Below, one piece after another: positions 45,501-52,754 of a stretch of DNA of 57,161 nt. The position numbers were made by a program, and so were the translations under genes. Position 1 is the first letter of the stretch. Each line of letters opens with the position of its first letter. Below the pieces are notes generated by a model. That model was not told where the DNA came from. It worked only from the letters and a program-made list of their open reading frames with translations, and ran no database searches. Source of the DNA: Candidatus Poseidoniaceae archaeon (GTDB lineage Archaea > Thermoplasmatota > Poseidoniia > Poseidoniales > Poseidoniaceae); assembly GCA_938084455.1 (NCBI GenBank), contig CALKDX010000002.1:1-57161 (forward strand), given 5' to 3'.

Positions 45501-47448
45501 TACCAGTGTGCACGCCACCAAGGGAGGGCGTCACAGTAACTGAGAGGGTGAGCGTACCTGCTAACGGATAGTCATCATCAGGGCCTTGAATGGCGAGGAT
45601 TGCCGGTTGGGTATCGCCCGGGCGCAGTCCGGTCAAACTTGGTGGAGAAACTGAGGCAGACCAACGTTCTGCTTCGGTGAACCCGCCAGTGTTTGCTGCT
45701 AGGAATGAAATGCTCGATACCACAACTTCAGCGGAGAGTGTTTCATCGATGTTGGAATACAAATTGTGTCGGACCTCGACATCAAGCGACAAGATGTCTT
45801 CGAGGCCTTGGCCGTTTCTTGCCGCAATTACATCTTCTGCAGTTAGGGTCAATTCCTCAACAGGCAAACCTGGGTCAACCACAATCGTTGGAAGGACTTC
45901 GATGTTGGAGGAGTTTTGAACCGGGAGGCCGCCACCATTTGCTTGAACCTGCAACCAAACTTGGAGCGGTTGGCCTGCCAGATTGAATTCGCCAGGGTTC
46001 AATGGGCTCTTGATGGGTGGAACCTTAATGTCAATTGGAACTTGAATCGTTTGAGAACGATTGATGTACATCGAAACCTCTTCGCATGGCTCACCTTGGA
46101 GATCCAACACCCAATTCACCGCAGCCACGGAAAGCCCGCAATCGAAGGTGAATTCGCCGCCTACATTCCCCTCATTGGTGATGTTGGCCATCACCGAGGC
46201 TGAAACGCCTGGTTTGAGCATTGTCGTGGTGCTGGGCATTTCTATTGATGCAAGGTAGGACTCGCCGGCTTGGACGACAGCGGTTGTCACCAGAGTGTAT
46301 CCGTCTTGAAGCGACAAAAGAGTGAGTGTGATGGTAGTGGCATTGGTCCTGTTTTCATCCACTGGAACCGTTACGGCAATGGCGATCGAGGTCGTGGCGC
46401 CTGGAGCAATCGTAGAGGTGGATGTGGTGACAAGTGAGGTGTCGGCCCAACTCCGACTGATGGGCGAAGCGCTGATCGATTGTATGCGATAGGAATCCAT
46501 CAAGGCACCTGTGTTCTTCAGAAGGAATGTGAGGGTTCCCGTTTGACCTGGTTCGATGGAACGGTCGCCCAGCGAAGACAAGGAGGCCGTATAATTGGAG
46601 AATCGTGCCGTGAATGAATCAACAGTTTCGTTGTAATTCCACATTGTACCGTTGTAGGTCACCGTGAATGTCATGTCCCAGAGACCACTAAAAGTCGAAG
46701 AATCGAACGAGTAGGTCAGGTTCTCAACGCCCGAGGCAGAAAACAGGGACCCCGCTTCAAGCGTCTGAGTGTTCGACCAGAAAGTGAAGGAAGTGGAGGG
46801 GTCGTTCGAATCGGTCACGGTCAGATTCATCACTGCTGAGATTGTTTTCACCCCAGCATTTCGAACCGAGACATTGAATGTCTTCATGGAGCGAGTGATG
46901 CCAATTTCTGTTTCACCGGGTGAAATGTCTGGGAGGTTGTCATCGGTTGTGATCCCGCTGTGGTTGTTCTTGACATCGAAATCTTTGCGTTGTTCGTTGT
47001 TGCCGGGGTTGCTATCACCTGCGCCCGAGACACGGGCAAAGAGCGTTTGAGCGTCCCCGGTGGTTGCTGTCCAAGGAATAACGATTGGATTGGAGGTTGT
47101 GAGCGCAGGAATGGACCCAAGGGCGATGGTCGTTACGATGTATTCGCCAGAAGTGGGCGAGCCTTTGTGAACGAGTTGCAGGGAAGCGCTTCCGCTCAAG
47201 TCGCCTGTGTTTCGAACGACAACCCGCACATCATGTTCTGCTGGTTCAAGATAAATTCCAACCCCGCGGTCAATCGATCCTGCCCCGCTAAAGGTCAGGA
47301 GCGTGACACCGAAGTCAGGTGCCGCCCTGCCCGAAGTTTGAGCGCCACTGCTTCCAATCAGGGGAGTGGCCATTGGGACCAAGAAGAGAATCACTAACGC
47401 TAAAGCAAGCTTTGTCGTTGAGGAACGGTGTTCACGCAGAGGCTTCAC
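42529..47448 (-). CDS. Giant CARDB/NEW3-repeat ectodomain protein with five C-terminal membrane helices (1639 aa)
   Basis: Starting at the GTG at 47448, the N-terminus has a basic region and a signal peptide ('KLALALVILFLVPMATPLIG'). About 1,300 residues of repeated beta-sandwich modules follow, with CARDB/NEW3-like phrases such as 'DVRVVVRNTGDLSGSASL' and 'QLANTGNDLTSYRLRVADVP'. The end holds five membrane helices: three, a basic 40-residue loop ('RARRGVSTLYADHFDALRDSRRQ'), two more, then an acidic tail of about 75 residues. With a cleaved signal and odd helix number, the tail and basic loop are cytosolic. The frame is open to 47694, but that part overlaps the preceding gene. It heads the arl operon with no standard archaellum equivalent; an envelope scaffold or collar around the filament base is my hypothesis. 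Confidence 0.8.
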   Translation of the reverse strand: MKPLREHRSSTTKLALALVILFLVPMATPLIGSSGAQTSGRAAPDFGVTLLTFSGAGSIDRGVGIYLEPAEHDVRVVVRNTGDLSGSASLQLVHKGSPTSGEYIVTTIALGSIPALTTSNPIVIPWTATTGDAQTLFARVSGAGDSNPGNNEQRKDFDVKNNHSGITTDDNLPDISPGETEIGITRSMKTFNVSVRNAGVKTISAVMNLTVTDSNDPSTSFTFWSNTQTLEAGSLFSASGVENLTYSFDSSTFSGLWDMTFTVTYNGTMWNYNETVDSFTARFSNYTASLSSLGDRSIEPGQTGTLTFLLKNTGALMDSYRIQSISASPISRSWADTSLVTTSTSTIAPGATTSIAIAVTVPVDENRTNATTITLTLLSLQDGYTLVTTAVVQAGESYLASIEMPSTTTMLKPGVSASVMANITNEGNVGGEFTFDCGLSVAAVNWVLDLQGEPCEEVSMYINRSQTIQVPIDIKVPPIKSPLNPGEFNLAGQPLQVWLQVQANGGGLPVQNSSNIEVLPTIVVDPGLPVEELTLTAEDVIAARNGQGLEDILSLDVEVRHNLYSNIDETLSAEVVVSSISFLAANTGGFTEAERWSASVSPPSLTGLRPGDTQPAILAIQGPDDDYPLAGTLTLSVTVTPSLGGVHTGSGVGATPVTRNLSIIIPTVYGADILEDGPVDVMVGVQTPVAFQLANTGNDLTSYRLRVADVPSDWTVEFNGTTDTIDNLSADVADHPDVGGAHKTIVELLITTDPFVPANSIIPLTLTVEHRDTGEIITEHILPIRVGEIRNGTLFPLTQTLSLAPTDVGEFKTIKITNTGNAPTTFYVWLDNSEAGDVMFELDSNPSMLIAPNYEDIIKVRATPSSTASADQNYVTTVWVEDSSGVVNMSANITANITKSSDIQVEGPQVVAVTPGEMTMVEFNVTNIGNLQESVIVKPTVEGEWSTDVSEIGMTLSINQTIAGQVVVSVPSLGGETTLLDGSVHNLTISVYDADSSAFKTSVVIQLRVGALFTLEVEDWPTEMEFYRQGTRTWEVSLLNTGNRDVEVQVGYVINAPGLTIQSTDWAMVSDAPTTLTLPIGVPVTHIFSVEALNFEPDLSTTADFKIYYQPSDALVEGNASFATQLMMSRFFSTGEIVLRPEVGDPPLDIDLTYSHIPNGQALSAAYELELCGATRMLDFSSLNLNEADYPWSFTVILPDANNTEITLPLESSSCASGTQGEAARISLPERSAWDTTNPIKIRVQTPVRPNILSGDGWDLEFRLYHPTENANYSNFDPETFSFALDVFADPLVEAMGEVSLAEGEEYDLTLTVLNAGTASAIGIDVALECPDAVIINIPTNPSDGPMIGLLGPGQSVELTWVIQPNAIDWWIQSQSTTCTATVDAVYMAKNVVGNDVRTIELDVESSSPGVSTSFIALIICFLTSFILLRLTGQNEKFRLLSVYSGVLGFGFAFHVLDLPFWGLSVLFLAALWIWRMSWASAEEFKLIHEDYQRARRGVSTLYADHFDALRDSRRQLSVILAVPVLGFLAVVLGLPPQIYNDQNNLVSVVVYVTIVMLGVWMIILRADRAYGNLYGRLTDIEVKATRIERDLGDPARLFNELANDGLDLDEIFGELSGTATVGSIVSGEASTEEVNDDV

Positions 47449-47863
47449 CTCCCGGTTTTTCAAAGCGGTCAATGGTGACTCGCTTGCCTTGTGACTTCCA
47501 CTGCAGCAGCAATTGGTGGAGAAGGCGATCATGCTCTTGCTCTGAAATCCCCAAACGACGTCGCTCCTCCCAAAGAAGCAGTTGTTCAGTGCGCGTGAGC
47601 AAGGCGTCGCGAAGGTAGAGTTCGAGGGTCCGCCGATAGGCGTCCCGATCTGATATCGCATAGACAATGGTGTCTCCGGGCAACTGATCGGCACGGTGCT
47701 GAATCAAGTTACCCAGCGTTAGGGCCTCATCGTAAGACACGTTTCTTTTGTCCAAATCAGTTTGAATCGAGCTGGCTATGGCCTGTAGATCAAACTTGGT
47801 CGTCACACGCTGTATGCGCTTGAAGTACCGACGAGAACGTCGAGACATACGCGATGCGACCAT
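47432..47863 (-). CDS. Small basic helical protein at the head of the arl operon (143 aa)
   Basis: The N-terminus is very basic ('SRMSRRSRRYFKRIQR'), followed by helices without membrane segments. A C-terminal piece 'ERRRLGISEQEHDRLLHQLLLQW' resembles a SHOCT-type short helical pair, often found in oligomeric proteins. It overlaps the start of the giant membrane protein gene by 17 bases, so translation is likely coupled. I do not recognise the family. It could be a nucleic-acid-binding regulator or a membrane-surface adaptor, and nothing decides between them. The Met at residue 6 (47848) is an alternative start. Confidence 0.65.
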   Translation of the reverse strand: MVASRMSRRSRRYFKRIQRVTTKFDLQAIASSIQTDLDKRNVSYDEALTLGNLIQHRADQLPGDTIVYAISDRDAYRRTLELYLRDALLTRTEQLLLWEERRRLGISEQEHDRLLHQLLLQWKSQGKRVTIDRFEKPGGEASA

Positions 47864-48061
47864 GCCTCTTCGTTTACCTGCCGGTTATTGAAAGAATCGG
47901 TCACCATTAGAGGTTCTACTACATGTGAATCGACATCTATGCATCCCGCATAAAACGCTCACAGAGTGTGATTTTAACCACGAAAGACTCGCAAAACAAG
48001 GTCAAATACCTCCAAATTGCAAAAAGCAACCCTTCTTGATGTACCAGCGGTTGCACAAACC
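47864..48061. other. Divergent intergenic region serving the arl operon and peroxiredoxin Q
   Basis: Both transcripts must begin here, since the flanking genes point away from each other. Candidate TATA elements are weak: GTTTTAT on the minus strand (47950-47956), about 90 bases before the arl operon start, and TTTTAAC near 47980 on the plus strand. I see no strong inverted repeat or known archaellum regulator site. Confidence 0.4.
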
Positions 48062-48547
48062 ATGAACGAAGCCATTTCACACACTGTTGGGTCGAAGTCC
48101 CCACGGTTCTCTGTGCAAGACTCAGCCGGCAACCAACACGACCTTGAAGCCTACATGGCCGAGGGAAAAACGGTCATTCTGTACTTCTACCCAAGAGATT
48201 CAACCCCGGGATGCACCACCCAAGCCTGCGACTTCCGCGACTCAATGGACCGCCTCGTCCACGAAGGCTATGTCGTCCTCGGAGTTTCAAAAGATTCTGC
48301 GGCTTCCCACGAGAAATTCATTCAGAAGCAAGAACTCAATTTCCCGCTCCTGCTTGACTCCGAAGGTGTGCTTCATGACGCCTTTGGAACATGGCGAATG
48401 AAGAAGAATTACGGTAGAGAGTACATGGGATGCGCCCGATCCACATTTGTGATTGGCCCAGAGGGAACCTTCGAATGGCTCCGATACAACGTCAAAGCCA
48501 AAGGACACGTACCAATGTTGATGCGTGAACTTGGCCTGACTGAATGA
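48062..48547 (+). CDS. bcp: Peroxiredoxin Q / BCP (161 aa)
   Basis: A thiol peroxidase that reduces H2O2 and organic peroxides in the cytosol. 'YFYPRDSTPGCTTQACDFRD' carries the peroxidatic Cys51 and the resolving Cys56, the CxxxxC spacing that defines the PrxQ class. The Arg in 'GCARSTFVI' is the conserved active-site Arg. The frame begins earlier at a TTG (48017), but the ATG at 48062 gives the family length and N-terminus. It leads a same-strand group with the acyltransferase and flavin-domain genes (11- and 0-base gaps). Confidence 0.93.
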   Translation: MNEAISHTVGSKSPRFSVQDSAGNQHDLEAYMAEGKTVILYFYPRDSTPGCTTQACDFRDSMDRLVHEGYVVLGVSKDSAASHEKFIQKQELNFPLLLDSEGVLHDAFGTWRMKKNYGREYMGCARSTFVIGPEGTFEWLRYNVKAKGHVPMLMRELGLTE

Positions 48548-48557
48548 GCGTGGGGCC

Positions 48558-49040
48558 ATGAACGAAAGAATCGACGTTGGCGCAGAAAGCGTTGCGTGGA
48601 GCCCTTGTCACCTTGGAGAAGGACTGTTGATCGGCCGTAAGTGTTCAATCGGGGCACTTGCGCACATTGGAAGAAACGTGGAGCTTGGCGATGGTTGCCG
48701 GATCCAAGGAGGGGCGTACATCGCCGATGGATCGATTCTTGGCAGCAATGTCTTCATCGGACCAAATGCAACGCTCCTGAACGATCTCTATCCGCCCTCA
48801 AAGGATTCAACCAAATGGTTGCCCGTCAGAGTGGCTTCGGGAGCAGTCGTTGGAGGGGGAGCTACAGTGGTGGCTGGCGTGAGCATCGGTGAAAATTCAG
48901 TTCTGGGAGCCGGGGCCACCCTCACACGTAACCTTCCAAAAAACGAGGTCTGGGTCGGAACACCTGCACGGTACCACTCAACTCGCGAAGAATACGAACG
49001 CAAGGGCGGACGAGAAAGCACAACAAATGGAGAGGATTGA
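48558..49040 (+). CDS. Left-handed beta-helix acyltransferase, WbbJ/WlbB-like (160 aa)
   Basis: Hexapeptide repeats run through most of the protein ('IGALAHIGRNVELGDGCRIQGGAYIAD', in steps of six, each with Ile/Val at the turn), with the typical extra loop 'NDLYPPSKDSTKW' and the closing 'LGAGATLTRNLPKNEVWVGTPAR'. This is the pattern of acetyl-CoA-dependent N- or O-acetyltransferases acting on nucleotide sugars. An epimerase gene is near, so synthesis of an acylated surface sugar or an archaellin glycan is possible but not shown. The tail after residue 140 is polar and variable. Confidence 0.85.
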   Translation: MNERIDVGAESVAWSPCHLGEGLLIGRKCSIGALAHIGRNVELGDGCRIQGGAYIADGSILGSNVFIGPNATLLNDLYPPSKDSTKWLPVRVASGAVVGGGATVVAGVSIGENSVLGAGATLTRNLPKNEVWVGTPARYHSTREEYERKGGRESTTNGED

Positions 49041-49847
49041 ATGGATGAAAAGGGCGTCATTGTTGATTATTTGAATAAATGCAATGCCTATGCAGAAGCA
49101 TCGATTGCTCGGAAAATCGAACGCGGAGAAGATGCCGAACTCGATGCATGGCGAAGTTACATCATGTTCAATGAGCACGCCATAGAAGAACTTGGAAACG
49201 GCAAACTCGATGCATGGTTCACACCTGCACCAACGCATTCCTTGAGCGATGCCCGCAGGCTGGATGCCGATGAACTGGACCATGCCGTTCGCGCTGGATG
49301 GCTGTCTGGCATCCTTTCCCCACGACCTCTGATCGTCGCTTCAACCCAAGATGAAGACGGCCATTTCAATCTCGCACCGTACACTTCGGTGATGGCCGTA
49401 TCCACCGGCCCTCCGTTGCTCATTGCCTCTTTCAGTTGCAATCGGGATGGGAAATACAGGGACACATTGCACAACCTAAGAGCGACGAAGCGAGCAATGC
49501 TCCACCTGATGCCAGCGAATCTATCCACCGTCAAAGCCGTTGATGAAACTGCAGCACCATTGCCAAGCGATGAGAGCGAATGGAACATGACCGCCTTCAC
49601 CCATCATGCAGAAGAACCACTGCTCATCAATGAGGCTGTGGCCGCCATCGAAGTTGAATTCATAGAAGACCGCCCGCTTCCAGATGCTGTAGCTCGATTG
49701 GCTGTGCTTCGAGTAAAGGCGCTGTGGACGACAGAGCAAACATTGCCACCAGAAGGCCTCGATGTGCTGTGTCAACACGGCCATGACCGTTTATCGCCAG
49801 CTCCAAGCGGCTGGGGTGAAAAGGTGCAAAAGCACTACAATCGCTGA
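49041..49847 (+). CDS. Flavin-reductase-domain protein with helical N-terminal extension (268 aa)
   Basis: From about residue 85 the sequence has the split beta-barrel flavin-reductase pattern: 'GILSPRPLIVASTQDEDGHFNLAPYTSVMAVSTGPPLLIAS', which binds FMN in DIM6/NTAB proteins. The first 75 residues are helical and charged and not part of that domain. The start codon directly follows the acyltransferase stop. The last 13 bases overlap the end of the convergent epimerase gene. The substrate is unknown; family members reduce FMN or act on aromatic or nitro compounds. Confidence 0.8.
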   Translation: MDEKGVIVDYLNKCNAYAEASIARKIERGEDAELDAWRSYIMFNEHAIEELGNGKLDAWFTPAPTHSLSDARRLDADELDHAVRAGWLSGILSPRPLIVASTQDEDGHFNLAPYTSVMAVSTGPPLLIASFSCNRDGKYRDTLHNLRATKRAMLHLMPANLSTVKAVDETAAPLPSDESEWNMTAFTHHAEEPLLINEAVAAIEVEFIEDRPLPDAVARLAVLRVKALWTTEQTLPPEGLDVLCQHGHDRLSPAPSGWGEKVQKHYNR

Positions 49848-50842
49848 TCATCGCGCAGATGGGCCCACATGAACGCCAGCCCTTCATCAAGGCTCGTGGT
49901 TGGCTTCCAGTCAAGCAACGACTCACTCAATGAAGCATCTGGGACCCGTCGTTGAGCGTCACCATGGTACCCAGGAATGAACTCAACCTCAGGTAAGGCA
50001 GAGGTCCATTTTGAATCGCTTTCGACAATACTGTAGATCTTTTCTTGCAATTCTTTGATGCTGACTTCCTCAGAAGAACCAATGTTGAACGCTCCACTGC
50101 TCAAGCGTTTAGAAGAGTCCTCTGGCGTAAGGCCTGCTTTGAGGAATCCATCGATGATGTCATCAATCCATGTGAACGAGCGTGTTTGGGCGCCCTGATT
50201 ATGAATCTGAATCGGTTGAGAGGTGAGAATGGCCTCAAAGAACATCGCCACAACTTGACCGTAGGCGCCCCCGTTCAACCGAGGACCGTAGGCATTGAAG
50301 GGTCGTACAATTCGGACATCTAACCCGTCGCGTGCAGCATGTTGTGCCGCAACTTCATCGAGGTACTTGCTTGCACCATAGGAGTGGCGTTGATGGGCCT
50401 GTGGATCGGTGAACGACATCGGGTTTCCATTCTTTATCGGCTGGACTTCCGCTTCCCCAAACGCTTCGGGGGATGAGGCTAAGACGTACCTAGCGTCGTG
50501 TGCCATAGCCAATTCAAGGGTCCTCAAGGTCCCATTGATGTTGACATCAATCACGGAATGGGCTGCTTCATGAAACCACTTGGTCCCGTTGATTGCAGCT
50601 AAGTGATAGATGAGGTCGAGACCGCCCAGCATTTCAGCACAGGCATCCAGTGCCTCGATGCTTCTCACGTCACCCTGGACAAAGAAAAAATCTGGATGGG
50701 TTTCTAGGGCGGCGATGTTGTCGAGCGAACCTCGGAACAAGGAGTCTAAGGCCACCACTCGGTGCCCGTCTGCAATCAAAGCCTCACACAAGGACGAGCC
50801 GAGGAATCCAGCGCCACCGGTGACAAGAATTTGTAATGCCAT
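49835..50842 (-). CDS. NAD-dependent sugar-nucleotide epimerase/dehydratase (335 aa)
   Basis: An extended short-chain dehydrogenase. The Rossmann loop is GGAGFLG near residue 9, the catalytic Tyr and Lys lie in 'SYGASKY', and 'RPFNAYGPR' follows, typical of UDP-glucose 4-epimerase, dTDP-glucose dehydratase and UDP-glucuronate decarboxylase relatives. The exact substrate cannot be read. The start at 50842 is four bases past the stop of the AcnX gene, so the two are co-transcribed. The longer frame to 50887 would overlap AcnX and is rejected. Confidence 0.88.
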   Translation of the reverse strand: MALQILVTGGAGFLGSSLCEALIADGHRVVALDSLFRGSLDNIAALETHPDFFFVQGDVRSIEALDACAEMLGGLDLIYHLAAINGTKWFHEAAHSVIDVNINGTLRTLELAMAHDARYVLASSPEAFGEAEVQPIKNGNPMSFTDPQAHQRHSYGASKYLDEVAAQHAARDGLDVRIVRPFNAYGPRLNGGAYGQVVAMFFEAILTSQPIQIHNQGAQTRSFTWIDDIIDGFLKAGLTPEDSSKRLSSGAFNIGSSEEVSIKELQEKIYSIVESDSKWTSALPEVEFIPGYHGDAQRRVPDASLSESLLDWKPTTSLDEGLAFMWAHLRDDQRL

Positions 50843-50846
50843 ACCT

Positions 50847-52619
50847 TCAACTCGCACGTTCAAGGACCTTGATGTGGACCACGCCATCCAAAGAGGTCAT
50901 TTCAATCAGATCACCGTCGTTGATGTTCATGCATGGGTCTTGATCGAAGGCGTGACCGTAGGGGAGGTTGAGTAAGGAACATGCTGGCAAGGTGAGGGGG
51001 CAAACATCGCTGTTCACGATGGCTTTCGGGCCCTTACCGGTGTAGAGCAAACCCATCAACACGTACGGCGCAACCGTCGAACCTGAGCCCTTTGGATACA
51101 TCAAAATCGTGTCCTCGATGGCCCGACCATCAAGTGGGTGACCAAATTCTTCCACCACGCCTGTGTCTCGATTCACATAGCCAAGGTAGGTGATGGGCAC
51201 ATCGGTAACCATCGCTCGGCCGCGAACCGAGAACTCCTTTTGACTCAGCAGACCTTCTCCCCTGAGGGTCAACAAACCAGTTTGTGGCGTCTTGTTGCTT
51301 GCGTGCTGCGGTTGTGCTTTTGCTGCCAGTTGCGGACGTTCGCCCGATGAAAGCTCAGGGTCAAAGGCGTGGGCAACACACTTTTGAATGGGAGCCACGC
51401 TTGTTGGTAGGCGATTCAAGCCGCTGGTGAGGTAATGTTCTGCTTTGAGCGAGTTGGTCAGCAGGTGATTGTACTTGCTTCGGTTGTAAGGGGTCACTTC
51501 CGGACAGGTGTCCTTCAAAATGACAGCACCAGCCTGCTCAAGCAATTCGATGCTCCCATCGGCAAGAGCAAGATCGTAATTGGCCCCGCTTGTGAACACC
51601 CAAAGCCGTTGGTCTGGTATTTTGGAGCCCATTTCTGCATAGGAGCGGACGGTTGAAGCCGTGATTCTGATTTCTTCCAAACTTGCTTGTGGGCATCCAA
51701 TCACGACCAAATCAACTTGGCCCTCAGGCGCAAGATCAGCGTACCGAGAGGCGAGGTCCTCTGCGGTGAAGGTGAGTTCCCCCTGCCAGCCTCCATCAGG
51801 TGCGCTCCATGCTCCGTCCTCGTCTTGCTTCAACGGAGGGTCCTGTGACAAACCTTCTGCCCAAAGCATGGGTGTTCCATAATTCGCTGCTGCAGCAGTG
51901 AGTGCTTTTTTCCGAGCAAAGGTTGCTTTTTCAGGCAACCCTTGGATAAACGGCATTGGGCCCCAAGGAAGCTTCCATCCAGGAAGAACTTGCTTGCCAA
52001 TCCAATCCCCAAGCACCGACCAATCTGCAAGTGTATGGAGTTCACATTCGACCTGAACACGAATGTTTGGCGTTCTGTTTGATTCAAGATGGAGGCCCCA
52101 TTTTGGAGCGAAACCGGTTAATGCGGTGGCAAGTGCGGACAGGCCGGATTCACGGTTCGTAATCAGGGAGGTCCATGTGTTTGAGAAACAGACTGCATTT
52201 GATTCAGCCCAAGAGGCCACCCCTTCTTCTTGCTCAATACCACGGTCGTAAGGCGTACAAGAAAGCGTCGCCTCGAGGCCAAGCGCATCGTAGGCTTGCA
52301 CGATTTCGAATTGTTGTTCAAGGAAGTCTGGCCATTCAATGTCCATCTCTTCCATCTTTTCCTTATCGCAACCTGCAGAGTTCAATGTGGTCGGGATGAC
52401 CACTTTTCCGTCGCCTGAACTCGATAGATCGGCCAGAAAACGGCGAAGTCCATGTCCGCCAGTGATGACAGATACGCCTGAAACGTGTGCATGGTCCACT
52501 TCAATGAACCCGCTTGCGTTGGCGGTGATGGCAAGGTCAACGACCAAGCGTGCGGCTTTTTGCCGAGTTGGACCTTCATCTCCATTCAGTTGGGCTGAGA
52601 GGCGAGGTGGCAACTCCAT
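50847..52619 (-). CDS. Fused aconitase-X protein, putative phosphomevalonate dehydratase (590 aa)
   Basis: The N-terminal ~440 residues match the AcnX large subunit (DUF521): 'LPPRLSAQLNGDEG', 'GFIEVDHAHVSGVSVI', 'IPTTLNSAGCD' and several Cys suited to an Fe-S cluster. The last ~140 residues match the AcnX small or swivel subunit (DUF126): 'FSVRGRAMVTDVPITYLGYVN', the Ser-rich loop 'YPKGSGSTVAPYVL' and 'GKGPKAIVNSDVCPLTL'. Archaeal phosphomevalonate dehydratase, which makes trans-anhydromevalonate phosphate for isoprenoid lipids, is normally two separate subunits; here they are one chain. Bacterial fused AcnX enzymes dehydrate hydroxyproline, so that alternative remains. I start at the ATG at 52619; a TTG lies five codons upstream. 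Confidence 0.82.
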   Translation of the reverse strand: MELPPRLSAQLNGDEGPTRQKAARLVVDLAITANASGFIEVDHAHVSGVSVITGGHGLRRFLADLSSSGDGKVVIPTTLNSAGCDKEKMEEMDIEWPDFLEQQFEIVQAYDALGLEATLSCTPYDRGIEQEEGVASWAESNAVCFSNTWTSLITNRESGLSALATALTGFAPKWGLHLESNRTPNIRVQVECELHTLADWSVLGDWIGKQVLPGWKLPWGPMPFIQGLPEKATFARKKALTAAAANYGTPMLWAEGLSQDPPLKQDEDGAWSAPDGGWQGELTFTAEDLASRYADLAPEGQVDLVVIGCPQASLEEIRITASTVRSYAEMGSKIPDQRLWVFTSGANYDLALADGSIELLEQAGAVILKDTCPEVTPYNRSKYNHLLTNSLKAEHYLTSGLNRLPTSVAPIQKCVAHAFDPELSSGERPQLAAKAQPQHASNKTPQTGLLTLRGEGLLSQKEFSVRGRAMVTDVPITYLGYVNRDTGVVEEFGHPLDGRAIEDTILMYPKGSGSTVAPYVLMGLLYTGKGPKAIVNSDVCPLTLPACSLLNLPYGHAFDQDPCMNINDGDLIEMTSLDGVVHIKVLERAS

Positions 52620-52754
52620 GAGTAACGCACGCAAAGGACGCTCATGAACTCACCCCCTCAGAAATCACAAAGGATGTTCGCTCAAACCTCGACAACTTGC
52701 GAAATTTCGCTCCAACCGAAGGATTTGATACCATTGAGGTCATTTTCCAATCAC

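Noticed and set aside
42529-47694. Longer form of the giant arl-operon protein starting at 47694
   Set aside because: The first 82 codons overlap the upstream gene in another frame and would bury the signal peptide; the GTG at 47448 restores it.
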